Source: Lysobacteraceae bacterium (lineage in GTDB: Bacteria; Pseudomonadota; Gammaproteobacteria; Xanthomonadales; Xanthomonadaceae). From it: a stretch of 64,000 nucleotides of DNA. This document shows, in pieces, positions 10,211 through 19,735 of this stretch (positions within the stretch are counted from its first letter, which is position 1; each line of letters begins with the position of its first letter). The stretch lies in contig QBLY01000002.1 of the NCBI GenBank assembly GCA_003241895.1, positions 1-64,000 on the forward strand, in the 5' to 3' direction. The position numbers and the translations under genes are program-made. The notes under the pieces were generated by a model. The model worked only from the letters and a program-made list of their open reading frames with translations. It ran no database searches and had not been told where the DNA came from.

Positions 10211-10245
10211 TTATCCACACCAATTGTGGATAAGTCTGTGGATGA
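10211..10245. promoter_or_regulatory. Cluster of DnaA boxes (perfect inverted pair plus one variant)
   Basis: TTATCCACA at 10211-10219 and its exact inverse TGTGGATAA at 10225-10233 are separated by five bases, and TGTGGATGA (one mismatch to the inverse box) follows at 10237-10245. These match the strongest DnaA-binding 9-mer. dnaA, dnaN, rpmH or gidA are not in the window, so this is probably not oriC itself; it may be a DnaA-titrating, DnaA-regulated or DnaA-reactivating site. Confidence 0.75.
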
Positions 10246-10508
10246 GCAACCCGGCGAGGATGCGCATCCCCCTTGTGGGTGGCTCTACGGCTGGGTTGGC
10301 GATTTTTTAACCAAGCCGTCATAGTCGAATGAAAACAACGAGTTGGCGATATCACATTTCAGTCATTCCGGCCTGCGGGCGTTCCCCGGGGCCCCCTCGG
10401 GCCCAGACTCCGGTGCTGTGCACAACGTTTCACGCCGGAAGCCGCGCGGGGCTTGGCTGAGCAGGATTTTTCCTACTGTCAACCGCGTTGTTGTCTGGGT
10501 GGCTTGGC

Positions 10509-10514
10509 TAGAAT
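10509..10514 (+). promoter_or_regulatory. -10 element TAGAAT for the sigma/DUF3106 gene
   Basis: TAGAAT lies five bases before the GTG chosen as start (10520), which would give a transcript beginning at or next to the start codon. A -35 match is poor (TTGTTG at 10488-10493, 15-base spacing). Confidence 0.45.
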
Positions 10515-10519
10515 GGGGG

Positions 10520-12019
10520 GTGACTTCCCCCCCTCTGGTCTCTCCCAACCCGGCTCCCCCGTCCCCGGCACTGTCCGCGTTCCTGCGCGGCATCGAGCGC
10601 CGGGCGTTCGTGTTCGCCCAAGTCCAGTGTGGCTCCGACACGGTTGCCGAGGCGGCCGTGGGAAGGGCCATGCGGTCGTTCAAGGCGGCGTCCCGATTGA
10701 GCCCCCTCGCGACCTGGCCGGCGGGCTTCTGGGCGCTCCTGGTGGCGCAGGAGGCGCTGTCGGGGGGGCAGAGTGACGTGCCCGAGCTGCGCGCGCTGAG
10801 TTCGGGCCCGCGCGCCGCCCTGCTCCTGCGCATGGTGGCGGGCCTGGACTTCCCGCATGCCGCCGGCGTGATGGGGGTCAGCGAGGCGACGTACCGCTTC
10901 GCGCTGCAGCGGGCGCTGCAGCAGCTGGGCGAAGGTGGCATCAGCTACGCGGTGCTGGGCGCCCTGCGCGAGCGACTGCACCGGCAGGTCAAGACCCTGC
11001 CCGAATCGCGCACGGCCTCGCTGGCCGCGCTGCGCGCCGGCGTGCTGGCGGACACCCCCGAGGCGCCTACTCCCGCGGCCAAACCGCCATCGCCGATCTG
11101 GCGGCGCCTGGGCTGGGGCCTGCTGGTGCTGTTGGGCCTGGGGTTCGCCGCGACGTTCCGGACGCCGGCGCCGGTGTTGCCGCCCGGTGGCACCGAGACC
11201 CTGCCGGTGGACGCCGCACCGGCCCGGGCGCCCGCTACATCCGACCAGGTCACCCACCCGGACTACGCGCAGCTGGCCGCGCCCGGCGACGAGCCCGTAG
11301 CCGCCCAACTGGCCCTGCTCAGCTGGATCGCCTCGGGCAAACCGGCCGGCCCGGTGGAAGCGCAGGCCGGCACGGACGCGTCACCCCCACCGGTCATCCA
11401 AGCCACCGACGGCGCATCGGCTGCCTTCCAGGACTTGCCGCAGCCCCAGCGCGCCCTGCTGGTGCCGCTGGCGGGCGCCTGGCCCGGGCTTGAGGCGGAC
11501 ACCCGGCAGCGCCTGCTGGCCAACGCGGCGCATTGGCTGGCGCTGGATCCCGCGCAGCGCGATGCCCTGACGGCGCGCATGCGCGCCTGGGACGCGCTGA
11601 CGGCGGCCGATCGCGCGCATCGTCGCGGTCCGTTCGCCGCCTGGCAGGCGCTCCTGCCCGGCGAGCGCGAGCGGCTGCATGCCGTGTTCGCCGAGCGGGC
11701 GGCGATGGCACCCGAGCTGCGCCAGGCGCAGCGCGACGAGTTCGACGCGCTGCCCGCGGACCAACGCCAGGAATGGTGGCTGGGCCCGGAGATCGGCGCC
11801 GGGTTCGCGCAGCTGCGGCCGCTGTTCGCGTTCGTGCCGGAAGGCGAGCGCACGGCGCTGCTGTCGCTGCTGCGGGCGCTGTCGCCGCCGGCGCGCGCCG
11901 ACCTGGCGCTGCTGGCGCGACGCCTGCCGGCCAACCAGCGCGAAAGCCTGCGCCGCGAGCTGATGGCCGCGCCGCCGGCCGGGCGGGAAGCGCTTATCCG
12001 GGCGCGCCTGGAGCGCTGA
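10520..12019 (+). CDS. Membrane protein with sigma-factor-like region and DUF3106 domain
   Basis: A 499-residue protein of unproven function. Residues 20-75 resemble sigma-70 region 2 (RAFVFAQ, then AMRSFKAA and WPAGFWALLVAQ) and 95-135 resemble region 4 (GPRAALLLRMVAGLDFPHAAGVMGVS), followed by a single membrane helix (about 194-213), an Ala/Pro-rich linker, and a DUF3106-like region (about 305-410) with repeated Trp/Leu-Pro segments such as WLALDPAQRDAL and WQALLPGERERL. The predicted topology puts the sigma-like part in the cytoplasm and DUF3106 in the periplasm. The frame is open back to 10343, but those 59 residues are non-conserved in appearance and the -10 element at 10509 favours GTG 10520. 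Neither end shows a frameshift. Confidence 0.72.
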   Translation: MTSPPLVSPNPAPPSPALSAFLRGIERRAFVFAQVQCGSDTVAEAAVGRAMRSFKAASRLSPLATWPAGFWALLVAQEALSGGQSDVPELRALSSGPRAALLLRMVAGLDFPHAAGVMGVSEATYRFALQRALQQLGEGGISYAVLGALRERLHRQVKTLPESRTASLAALRAGVLADTPEAPTPAAKPPSPIWRRLGWGLLVLLGLGFAATFRTPAPVLPPGGTETLPVDAAPARAPATSDQVTHPDYAQLAAPGDEPVAAQLALLSWIASGKPAGPVEAQAGTDASPPPVIQATDGASAAFQDLPQPQRALLVPLAGAWPGLEADTRQRLLANAAHWLALDPAQRDALTARMRAWDALTAADRAHRRGPFAAWQALLPGERERLHAVFAERAAMAPELRQAQRDEFDALPADQRQEWWLGPEIGAGFAQLRPLFAFVPEGERTALLSLLRALSPPARADLALLARRLPANQRESLRRELMAAPPAGREALIRARLER

Positions 12020-12052
12020 GCCAGGGCTCCGGCCAGTCCGGTGCCCGGTGGC

Positions 12053-13063
12053 TCACATGTTCACCAGGCTCACCATCAGGCTCAGCATCGCGCCTAGCGA
12101 CACCAGCACTAAGTAGCAGGTGCCCAGCACGCCGTACTTGAACAGGGTCATCGGCCAGCCTTGGCCGTAGACCCACTTCTGCATCAGCAGCAGGTACAGC
12201 GGCATCCACGCGATCAGCGCGATCTCGGCCGCGCCCAGCGGCGCCGACAGCCACGGGATCGCCGCCGTCCATCCCTTCAGGGCGTCCAGCATCAGCACCA
12301 GCAGCAGGCCCGCGCACAGGAAGCTGTGGCTGTGCAGCGCGACGATCAGGTGCTCCATGTAGACGCGCGGCTTGAACAGGTACGCGATCTTCAGCAACAG
12401 CGCGAAAAACGGCAGCATCAGGAACAGCGTGGTCGGCACGTTCGACAGGAACGCGTCCTTGAGCAGGTTGGGGTTCTTCTGGATGCGCAGGATGTTTTCC
12501 TGCGCGTCACCCACCATGCGGTTGAGGCGCGCATTGGCGGCGTCGGGCAGCGCGCCTATCTTCACCGGGTTGGTCTCGGGGTGCCAGGCGCTGCCGTTGA
12601 AGTGGATGGCGGGGTCGTCGGAGGGATCCGGTGCCGGCTTGCCGTCGTTGGCCGCGGGGTCGCTGGCCGCGCCCGTGTCGTCATCGGTGATCACCACCAC
12701 CGGGCCGGGGCTGCCTTCGTCCACGTTGATGTCGAAGCTCAGCTTGGCCGCGAAGAACGCGAACAGGCTCAGGAACACGAACAGCCGCACCGGGCTGACA
12801 TAGCGGACGCGACGGCCCGCGAAGTACTCCATGCTCAGGTAGCCCGGACGCAGCAGCAGTGGGCCGATCGTGCGCAGGACGCGCGAGTCGAGTTCAAACA
12901 CCGAATCCATGAAGTCGCCGACGATGCTGCTGAAATGCCGCACCAGGCCCTGGGTGGGCTGGCCGCAGGCGTAGCAGTGTTCACCCAGCAGCGGTTCGCC
13001 GCAGTTCTGGCAGTGGCGCGCAGGCGGCGGCTCGGCGGCAGGCAGGGGCGTGGGCGTGGTCAT
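12053..13063 (-). CDS. DUF3667 domain membrane protein with N-terminal zinc ribbon
   Basis: A 336-residue protein of unknown function. An N-terminal zinc-ribbon-like segment (CQNCGEPLLGEHCYACGQ) is followed by the family's conserved helix stretch (ELDSRVLRTIGPLLLRPGYL), YFAGRRVRYVSPVRLFVFLSL at the start of the first membrane helix, an acidic exposed loop of about 80 residues, and three or four membrane helices towards the C-terminus. This arrangement fits DUF3667. The start at 13063 (MTTPTPLP) is chosen because the longer frame runs into the divergent MATE gene. It converges with the sigma/DUF3106 gene. Confidence 0.82.
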   Translation of the reverse strand: MTTPTPLPAAEPPPARHCQNCGEPLLGEHCYACGQPTQGLVRHFSSIVGDFMDSVFELDSRVLRTIGPLLLRPGYLSMEYFAGRRVRYVSPVRLFVFLSLFAFFAAKLSFDINVDEGSPGPVVVITDDDTGAASDPAANDGKPAPDPSDDPAIHFNGSAWHPETNPVKIGALPDAANARLNRMVGDAQENILRIQKNPNLLKDAFLSNVPTTLFLMLPFFALLLKIAYLFKPRVYMEHLIVALHSHSFLCAGLLLVLMLDALKGWTAAIPWLSAPLGAAEIALIAWMPLYLLLMQKWVYGQGWPMTLFKYGVLGTCYLVLVSLGAMLSLMVSLVNM

Positions 13064-13121
13064 GGCGGGCTCTCCGGCGACAGCGGCTAATATAGCGATC
13101 CTGAGGCCTGCGGCATTCCCC

Positions 13122-14480
13122 ATGAGTCACTCCCAAACACGCGCCGCACGCCTGTGGCGCGAGATGCGGGTCAGCTTCGCGCTGGCGCTGCCTCTGGTGA
13201 TCGGCCAGGCCTCGTCGATGGGGATGAACATCGTGGACACCATGCTGGCCGGTCGCCATGGCCCGGTTACCCTGGCCGCCGTGGGCGTGGGCAGCGCCGT
13301 GTGGTCGGTGGTCATCCTGGTGAGCATCGGCGTGCTGATGGCGGTGCCGCCGACGGTGGCCCAGCTCAACGGCGCCGGCCGCCGGGCCGAGATCGGCGCG
13401 GTGTTCCGGCAGGCGCTTTGGCTGGCGCTGGTCCTGGGCGTGGGCCTGTTCTTCGTGGTGCGGGCTGGCGCGGTCGCGCTGGCGCCGATGGGGATCACGG
13501 CCGAAGCCCGTCCCGAGGCCGAGGCGTTCCTGCGTGCGATCAGCTGGGGTGCCCCGGCGCTGGCCCTGTACTTTTGCCTGCGCAACCTCAGCGAAGGCAT
13601 CGCCTGGACCAAGCCCGCGATGGTGTTCGGCATCGCCGGCCTGGTGCTGCTGGCGCCGCTGGGCTACGGCCTGATGTTCGGGCTGGGCCTGGGCGCGGCC
13701 GGCCTGGGATATGCCGTGGCGGTGACCCTTTACTGCCAGATGGCAGGGCTCTGGATTTACCTGTGGCGTTCGCCGCGCTTTGCCGACCTGGGCCTGTTCA
13801 CGCATTTCGAGCCGCCGCGCTGGGTGCCCATCCGCAGCCTGTTGGCGCTGGGCCTGCCGATGGGCGTGTCGGTGTTCATGGAGGGCAGCCTGTTCGTGGC
13901 CACCGCGCTGTTGATCGGGCAACTGGGGACAACCCAGATCGCCGCGCACCAGATCGCCATCCTGGTGGCCAGCCTGGCCTTCATGGTGCCGCTGGGCGTG
14001 GCGATGGCGACCACGGTGCGCGTGGGCCATGCGGTGGGCGCCGGCGACCCGTCGGCGGTGCGCTGGGCGGCGGCGGCCGGCTACGCGCTGGCGATGATCG
14101 CGCAGACCGCGTCGGCGTTGGTGCTGGTGGTGGGCGCCGGGTGGCTGGCCAGCCTGTTCACCACCGATCCGGCGGTGATCGCCCTGGCCACCCTGCTGAT
14201 GGCGTATGCAGCGGTGTTCCAGTACCCCGACGGCCTGCAGGCGATGTCGGCCGGTGCCCTGCGCGGGCTGAAGGACACGCGGGTGCCGATGTTCATCACC
14301 GTGTTCGCGTACTGGGGCCTGGGGCTGCCGCTGGGCTACTGGCTGGGCATCGTTGGCGGCAAGGGTGCGCCCGGCCTTTGGACGGGGTTGATCCTGGGTT
14401 TGAGCGTGGCGGCCACGCTGCTGGGCTGGCGCTTCTGGCGACTGGCCCGCCGTCCCGTGGCGCGGGTGGGCGTGACCTAA
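13122..14480 (+). CDS. MATE family multidrug efflux transporter
   Basis: A 452-residue inner-membrane cation-coupled exporter of the NorM/MdtK type. Two halves of six hydrophobic helices each are visible, with the first-helix signature LPLVIGQASSMGMNIVDTMLAG and the matching second-half motif GLPMGVSVFMEGSLFVATALLIG. The start at 13122 (MSHSQTRAARLW) avoids 24 upstream residues that overlap the divergent DUF3667 gene. A TAATAT/TATAGC stretch near 13088 may be its -10. The substrate cannot be read from the sequence. Confidence 0.9.
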   Translation: MSHSQTRAARLWREMRVSFALALPLVIGQASSMGMNIVDTMLAGRHGPVTLAAVGVGSAVWSVVILVSIGVLMAVPPTVAQLNGAGRRAEIGAVFRQALWLALVLGVGLFFVVRAGAVALAPMGITAEARPEAEAFLRAISWGAPALALYFCLRNLSEGIAWTKPAMVFGIAGLVLLAPLGYGLMFGLGLGAAGLGYAVAVTLYCQMAGLWIYLWRSPRFADLGLFTHFEPPRWVPIRSLLALGLPMGVSVFMEGSLFVATALLIGQLGTTQIAAHQIAILVASLAFMVPLGVAMATTVRVGHAVGAGDPSAVRWAAAAGYALAMIAQTASALVLVVGAGWLASLFTTDPAVIALATLLMAYAAVFQYPDGLQAMSAGALRGLKDTRVPMFITVFAYWGLGLPLGYWLGIVGGKGAPGLWTGLILGLSVAATLLGWRFWRLARRPVARVGVT

Positions 14481-14541
14481 CGCCCATGCGGCCTTCACCC
14501 CGGCTGCGTATGCTGGCGGCTGGATAACCCGGAGTCACCCC

Positions 14542-16407
14542 ATGTCCCATTCACAGCCCGGCCCGATCAGGCGTTTCCTGGGCGGCATCTGGAACACCGT
14601 CAATTTCTTCCGCCGGTTCGTCTTCAACGTCCTTTTCCTGCTGGTGCTTTTCCTGCTGCTGGTGGCGATCCTGGCCAACCCGGGCGTGCAGCCGCTGGAA
14701 GAAAAGACCGCGCTCGTGCTGGACATGAACGGCGTACTGGTGGAGCAGTTCACCTCCGCTCCGTTGGATCGCGCGGTGAACCAGGCCACGGGCCAGGCAC
14801 AGCCCGAGATCCAGCTGCGCGACGCCCTGCAGGCCATCAAGTCCGCCAAGGACGACAAGCGCATTGATCGGATCGTGCTGCTGACCGACGGCTTCAACGC
14901 CGCCGGCTTCGCCGCGATGCGCGACCTGGCCGCCGCGCTGCGCGACTTCCGCGCCTCGGGCAAGCAGATCATCGCCTTCGGCACCAACATGGAGCAGAAG
15001 CAGTACTACCTGGCCGCGCAGTCCGACGAGATCTACCTCGACCCGATGGGCGGCGTGCTGCTCGAAGGCCTGGGCCGCTATCGCATGTACTACCGCGAAG
15101 GCCTGCAGGACAAACTGGGCGTGGACGTGCACCTGTTCAAGGTGGGTGAGTTCAAGTCCGCCGCCGAACCCTACGTGCTGGACGCGGCGTCACCCGCCGC
15201 GCGCGAGGCCGACCTGTTCTGGATGACCGATGTCTGGCAGCGCTTCGTGGCCGACCTTGCGCAGGCGCGCAAGCTCGACGTGGCCTCGATCAACGCGATG
15301 ATCAACGACCTGCCTGCGCGCGTGCAGGCCGTTTCCGGCGACCTGGGCAAGCTGGCGGTGGACGAGAAGCTGATCGACGGCCTCATGACCAGCCAGGACA
15401 TGGAGAAGCTGTTGATCGAGCGCGGCGTCGCCGACGAGGACGGCACCAGCTTCCGGCAGATCGGCCTGAAGGGTTACCAGGCGCACCTGATGCGCGAGAA
15501 CCTGCGCATGGACAGCCGCCCGCAGGTGGCCGTGGTGGTGGCCCAGGGCGAGATCACCGACGGCGAGCAGTCGCCGGGCACCATCGGCGGCGAGTCCACC
15601 TCGGCGCTGCTGCGCCAGGCCCGCGAGGACGACAACGTCAAGGCCGTGCTGCTGCGGGTGGATTCCCCGGGCGGCGGCGTGTTCCCGTCCGAGCAGATCC
15701 GTCGCGAAGTCGAGCTGATCAAGGCCGCCGGCAAGCCGGTGGTGGTGTCCATGGGCAACGTCGCGGCATCGGGCGGCTACTGGATCTCGATGAACGCCGA
15801 CCGCATCTACGCCGACGACTCCACCATCACCGGTTCGATCGGCATCTTCGGCCTGTGGATGACGGTGCCGCGCGTGCTCGAGAAGATCGGCGTCAGCACC
15901 GACGGCGTCGGCACCGCGCCGCTCGCCGGCGCCTTCGATCCCACCCGGCCGCTGGACCCCAACGCCGGCATCATCATCCAGGCGATCATCGAGAAGGGCT
16001 ATGCCGACTTCACCGGCAAGGTCGCCGCGGCGCGCGGCAGCACGCCCGAGAAGATCGACCTGGTGGCACAGGGTCGCGTGTGGAGCGGCGCCCAGGCCAA
16101 GGAGCGCGGGCTGGTGGACGAACTGGGCGGCCTGGAGGCGGCGCTGGCCCACACGGCTTCGCTGGCCAAGCTCGAGCAGGGCAAGTACGCCGTGAGCTAC
16201 GTCGAGAAGCCGCTGTCGCCGTTCGAGCGCTTCGTGGTGAACATGGGCGAGAACTCGCGCATGCAGGGCGTGCTGCGCATGCTGGCGCCGACGCCGCTGC
16301 TGCTCGACCGCGAAACTCTGGCCAAGGTCGAAGGTGAACTGGCCTGGCTCGACCGCAAGGGCCGCTCGCCGTTCCGCGCCGTGGCGCACTGCCTCTGCGC
16401 GTACTGA
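14542..16407 (+). CDS. sppA: Signal peptide peptidase SppA, 67K type
   Basis: A 621-residue inner-membrane serine protease that degrades cleaved signal peptides. One N-terminal membrane helix (about 26-46, [17 protein letters not shown]) anchors two tandem ClpP/crotonase-like domains. The Ser/Lys dyad is present: Lys205 in [11 protein letters not shown] in the first domain and Ser410 in [10 protein letters not shown] in the second. Length matches the E. coli 618-residue enzyme. A strong hairpin terminator follows directly. Confidence 0.94.
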   Translation: MSHSQPGPIRRFLGGIWNTVNFFRRFVFNVLFLLVLFLLLVAILANPGVQPLEEKTALVLDMNGVLVEQFTSAPLDRAVNQATGQAQPEIQLRDALQAIKSAKDDKRIDRIVLLTDGFNAAGFAAMRDLAAALRDFRASGKQIIAFGTNMEQKQYYLAAQSDEIYLDPMGGVLLEGLGRYRMYYREGLQDKLGVDVHLFKVGEFKSAAEPYVLDAASPAAREADLFWMTDVWQRFVADLAQARKLDVASINAMINDLPARVQAVSGDLGKLAVDEKLIDGLMTSQDMEKLLIERGVADEDGTSFRQIGLKGYQAHLMRENLRMDSRPQVAVVVAQGEITDGEQSPGTIGGESTSALLRQAREDDNVKAVLLRVDSPGGGVFPSEQIRREVELIKAAGKPVVVSMGNVAASGGYWISMNADRIYADDSTITGSIGIFGLWMTVPRVLEKIGVSTDGVGTAPLAGAFDPTRPLDPNAGIIIQAIIEKGYADFTGKVAAARGSTPEKIDLVAQGRVWSGAQAKERGLVDELGGLEAALAHTASLAKLEQGKYAVSYVEKPLSPFERFVVNMGENSRMQGVLRMLAPTPLLLDRETLAKVEGELAWLDRKGRSPFRAVAHCLCAY

Positions 16408-16425
16408 GCCCACCGCTCCGTCTTG

Positions 16426-16455
16426 AAAAAGCCCGGGCTCGCCCGGGCTTTTTTT
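16426..16455 (+). terminator. Rho-independent terminator after sppA
   Basis: AAAAA, stem GCCCGGG (16431-16437), loop CTCG, stem CCCGGGC (16442-16448) and seven T residues. The A-run on the other side makes it usable in both directions, so it may also end the convergent small lipoprotein gene. Confidence 0.9.
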
Positions 16456-16457
16456 GT

Positions 16458-16670
16458 TCAGCCGCCGGCGTCTTCCAGGGCTTTGCGGCGCCCGGCGTCG
16501 GCGGCGGCCTGGTTGGCTTCGACGGCCTTGGCCTTGTCCAGGGGTTCGTTGATGGCGTCGCGCAGCTGGGTCGACTGGGGTTCGGGCAGGGTGTCGGGCG
16601 TCGGGTCGGGGGTCGGGGCATTGCAGGCCGCCAGGGCCAGGCAGCCGGCCAGGATCAGGGGAAGGCGCAT
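16458..16670 (-). CDS. Small lipoprotein, function unknown
   Basis: A 70-residue protein with a lipoprotein signal: basic start (MRL), hydrophobic core and lipobox LAAC, giving Cys16 as the lipidation site. The mature part is short, Pro/Thr/Asp-rich ([14 protein letters not shown]) and then Ala-rich helical ([20 protein letters not shown]). GGAG lies at ribosome-site distance from ATG 16670. It converges on the sppA terminator and is divergent from the SDR gene. No recognisable family. Confidence 0.75.
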   Translation of the reverse strand: MRLPLILAGCLALAACNAPTPDPTPDTLPEPQSTQLRDAINEPLDKAKAVEANQAAADAGRRKALEDAGG

Positions 16671-16730
16671 CGTGTGCTCCGCGAGTGGGCTTGGCCGTTA
16701 TCCTACGCCTGGGCCGATGGGAGAGTTCCG

Positions 16731-17507
16731 ATGACGAGCAGTCGCTGGCGGCTGGATGGACAGGTGGCGCTGGTGACGGGTGCCAGCGCGGGCATTGGCC
16801 GTGCGATCGCCGCCGAACTGCTGGGCCTGGGCGCCGACGTGATGCTGGTGGCGCGCGACGAAGCGGCGCTGGAAGCAACGCGCGCCGAGCTGGAGGAAAT
16901 GTTCCCGCAGGGCCAGGTCCGAGCCTTCGCCGCCGACGTGGCCGACGCCGAACAGCGCCGGGAGATCTTCGACTGGGTCGAGGACCTCGGCAATGGCCTG
17001 CAGGTGCTGGTGAACAACGCCGGCACCAACGTGCGGCGCGCGGCGATGGATTATTCCGACGCCGAGTGGCGCGCACTGTTCGAGACCAACCTGTTCTCGG
17101 CCTTCGAGCTGAGCCGGTTCGCGTTCCCGCTGCTGAGCCAGCATGCGTGCTCGAGCATCGTCAACGTCGGCTCGGTGTCGGGCCTCACCCACGTGCGCAC
17201 CGGCGCGCCCTACGGCATGACCAAGGCGGCGCTGCACCAGCTGACGAAGAACCTCGCCTGTGAATGGGCCGAGGACGGCGTGCGGGTGAACGCGGTGGCG
17301 CCGTGGTACATCCGCACGCGGCGCACGTCCACGTCCCTGGCCGACCCGGACTACCTGGACGAAGTGATCGAGCGCACGCCGATGGGCCGCATCGGCGAAC
17401 CCGAGGAAGTGGCGTCGGCGGTGGCCTTCCTGTGCCTGCCGGCCTCGAGCTACGTCACCGGCGAGTGCATCGCGGTGGACGGTGGCTTCCTGCGCTACGG
17501 TTTCTGA
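16731..17507 (+). CDS. Short-chain dehydrogenase/reductase (tropinone-reductase-like)
   Basis: A 258-residue classical SDR oxidoreductase. The NAD(P)-binding TGASAGIG is at 16-23, NNAG at 95-98, and the catalytic Ser148/Tyr161/Lys165 set lies in VGSVSGL and PYGMTKAAL. The C-terminal [18 protein letters not shown] and GECIAVDGG are typical. An Arg at residue 44 region (VARDEAAL) after beta-2 hints at NADP(H), but the substrate is not deducible. The start at 16731 has GGGAGAG just upstream. Confidence 0.88.
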   Translation: MTSSRWRLDGQVALVTGASAGIGRAIAAELLGLGADVMLVARDEAALEATRAELEEMFPQGQVRAFAADVADAEQRREIFDWVEDLGNGLQVLVNNAGTNVRRAAMDYSDAEWRALFETNLFSAFELSRFAFPLLSQHACSSIVNVGSVSGLTHVRTGAPYGMTKAALHQLTKNLACEWAEDGVRVNAVAPWYIRTRRTSTSLADPDYLDEVIERTPMGRIGEPEEVASAVAFLCLPASSYVTGECIAVDGGFLRYGF

Positions 17508-17514
17508 GCCGCGC

Positions 17515-18093
17515 TCAGCGGCAGCTTTCGTTGACGATGCGTTCGATCCGGATCGCTTCGGACTTGCGGAACGCGGCCGTGTCGCTGAACGCATGCAGGG
17601 CATTGGATTGCGCCACTTTCAGCCGCGCCTTGAACTGATCGCAGGCATCGGCGTCGTCCATCCGCAGGCAGGACTCGGACACCCAGCGGCAGCTGGCCGC
17701 CCCCTGCGCCGAGCCGCGCACGTCATAGCCCAGCACCGACAGCGGCACGCAGCGCGTGTTGGGGTCGTAGTCTTCGGAAAAGCGCACTTCGCCGTCGTAG
17801 TCGGTGCACTGGAACAGGGCCGGAGGCGGGTAGGGCAGGGCGAACTGCGGCGGCGCTGGTTCGGGCTCCGCGGCCTCGGGTTCGGGCCTGGGGGCGGCCA
17901 CCGGCCTGGGTGCGGGGTCCTGCGGGCGCGTCATCTGCCGGGTGGTTTGGGTTTGGCCGGCGGCGCAGGGTTCGTCCTGCAGGGTCGCGCGGCCGGTGGC
18001 GTCCAGGCAGCGATAGACCGTGATGTCCTGCGCGGCCGCCGGTCCGACGGCAAACAGGAAAATGGCTAAGCTGGCTTGGACGAACCGGCGCAT
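17515..18093 (-). CDS. Secreted DUF4124 domain protein
   Basis: A 192-residue predicted periplasmic protein. A signal peptide (MRRFVQASLAIFLFAVGPAAAQ) is followed by the DUF4124-like opening ITVYRCLDATGRATLQDEPC, a Pro/Glu-rich linker (about 60-100), and a second Cys-containing segment with CTDYDGEVRFSEDY, CRWVSESCLRMDDADAC and a final Cys, so several disulfides are likely. The start at 18093 places the signal peptide at the N-terminus. Function is unknown. It lies tail to tail with the SDR and divergent from the amidohydrolase. Confidence 0.82.
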   Translation of the reverse strand: MRRFVQASLAIFLFAVGPAAAQDITVYRCLDATGRATLQDEPCAAGQTQTTRQMTRPQDPAPRPVAAPRPEPEAAEPEPAPPQFALPYPPPALFQCTDYDGEVRFSEDYDPNTRCVPLSVLGYDVRGSAQGAASCRWVSESCLRMDDADACDQFKARLKVAQSNALHAFSDTAAFRKSEAIRIERIVNESCR

Positions 18094-18142
18094 GGCGGGA
18101 TTCTCCGCCCGCAGCGCCGACACTTCCAGCCCGGACCCCGCC

Positions 18143-19720
<1,578 letters not shown>

Positions 19721-19735
19721 CCCGGCGGCGGTGAG

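Larger units (their letters stand above)
10094..10519. other. Gene-free interval between priA and the sigma/DUF3106 gene
   Basis: This 426-base stretch has no convincing gene. It contains an inverted pair of perfect DnaA boxes plus a weaker third (10211-10245), an imperfect stem GGCTGGGTT/AACCAAGCC (10289-10297 and 10309-10317) around a T-rich loop, a 9-base direct repeat GTTGGCGAT (10295 and 10342), and the promoters of the two divergent genes. It is less GC-rich than its surroundings around 10180-10360. Confidence 0.7.

Noticed and set aside
10211-10245. oriC
   Set aside because: dnaA, dnaN, rpmH and rnpA are absent and no AT-rich unwinding region of oriC type flanks the boxes.
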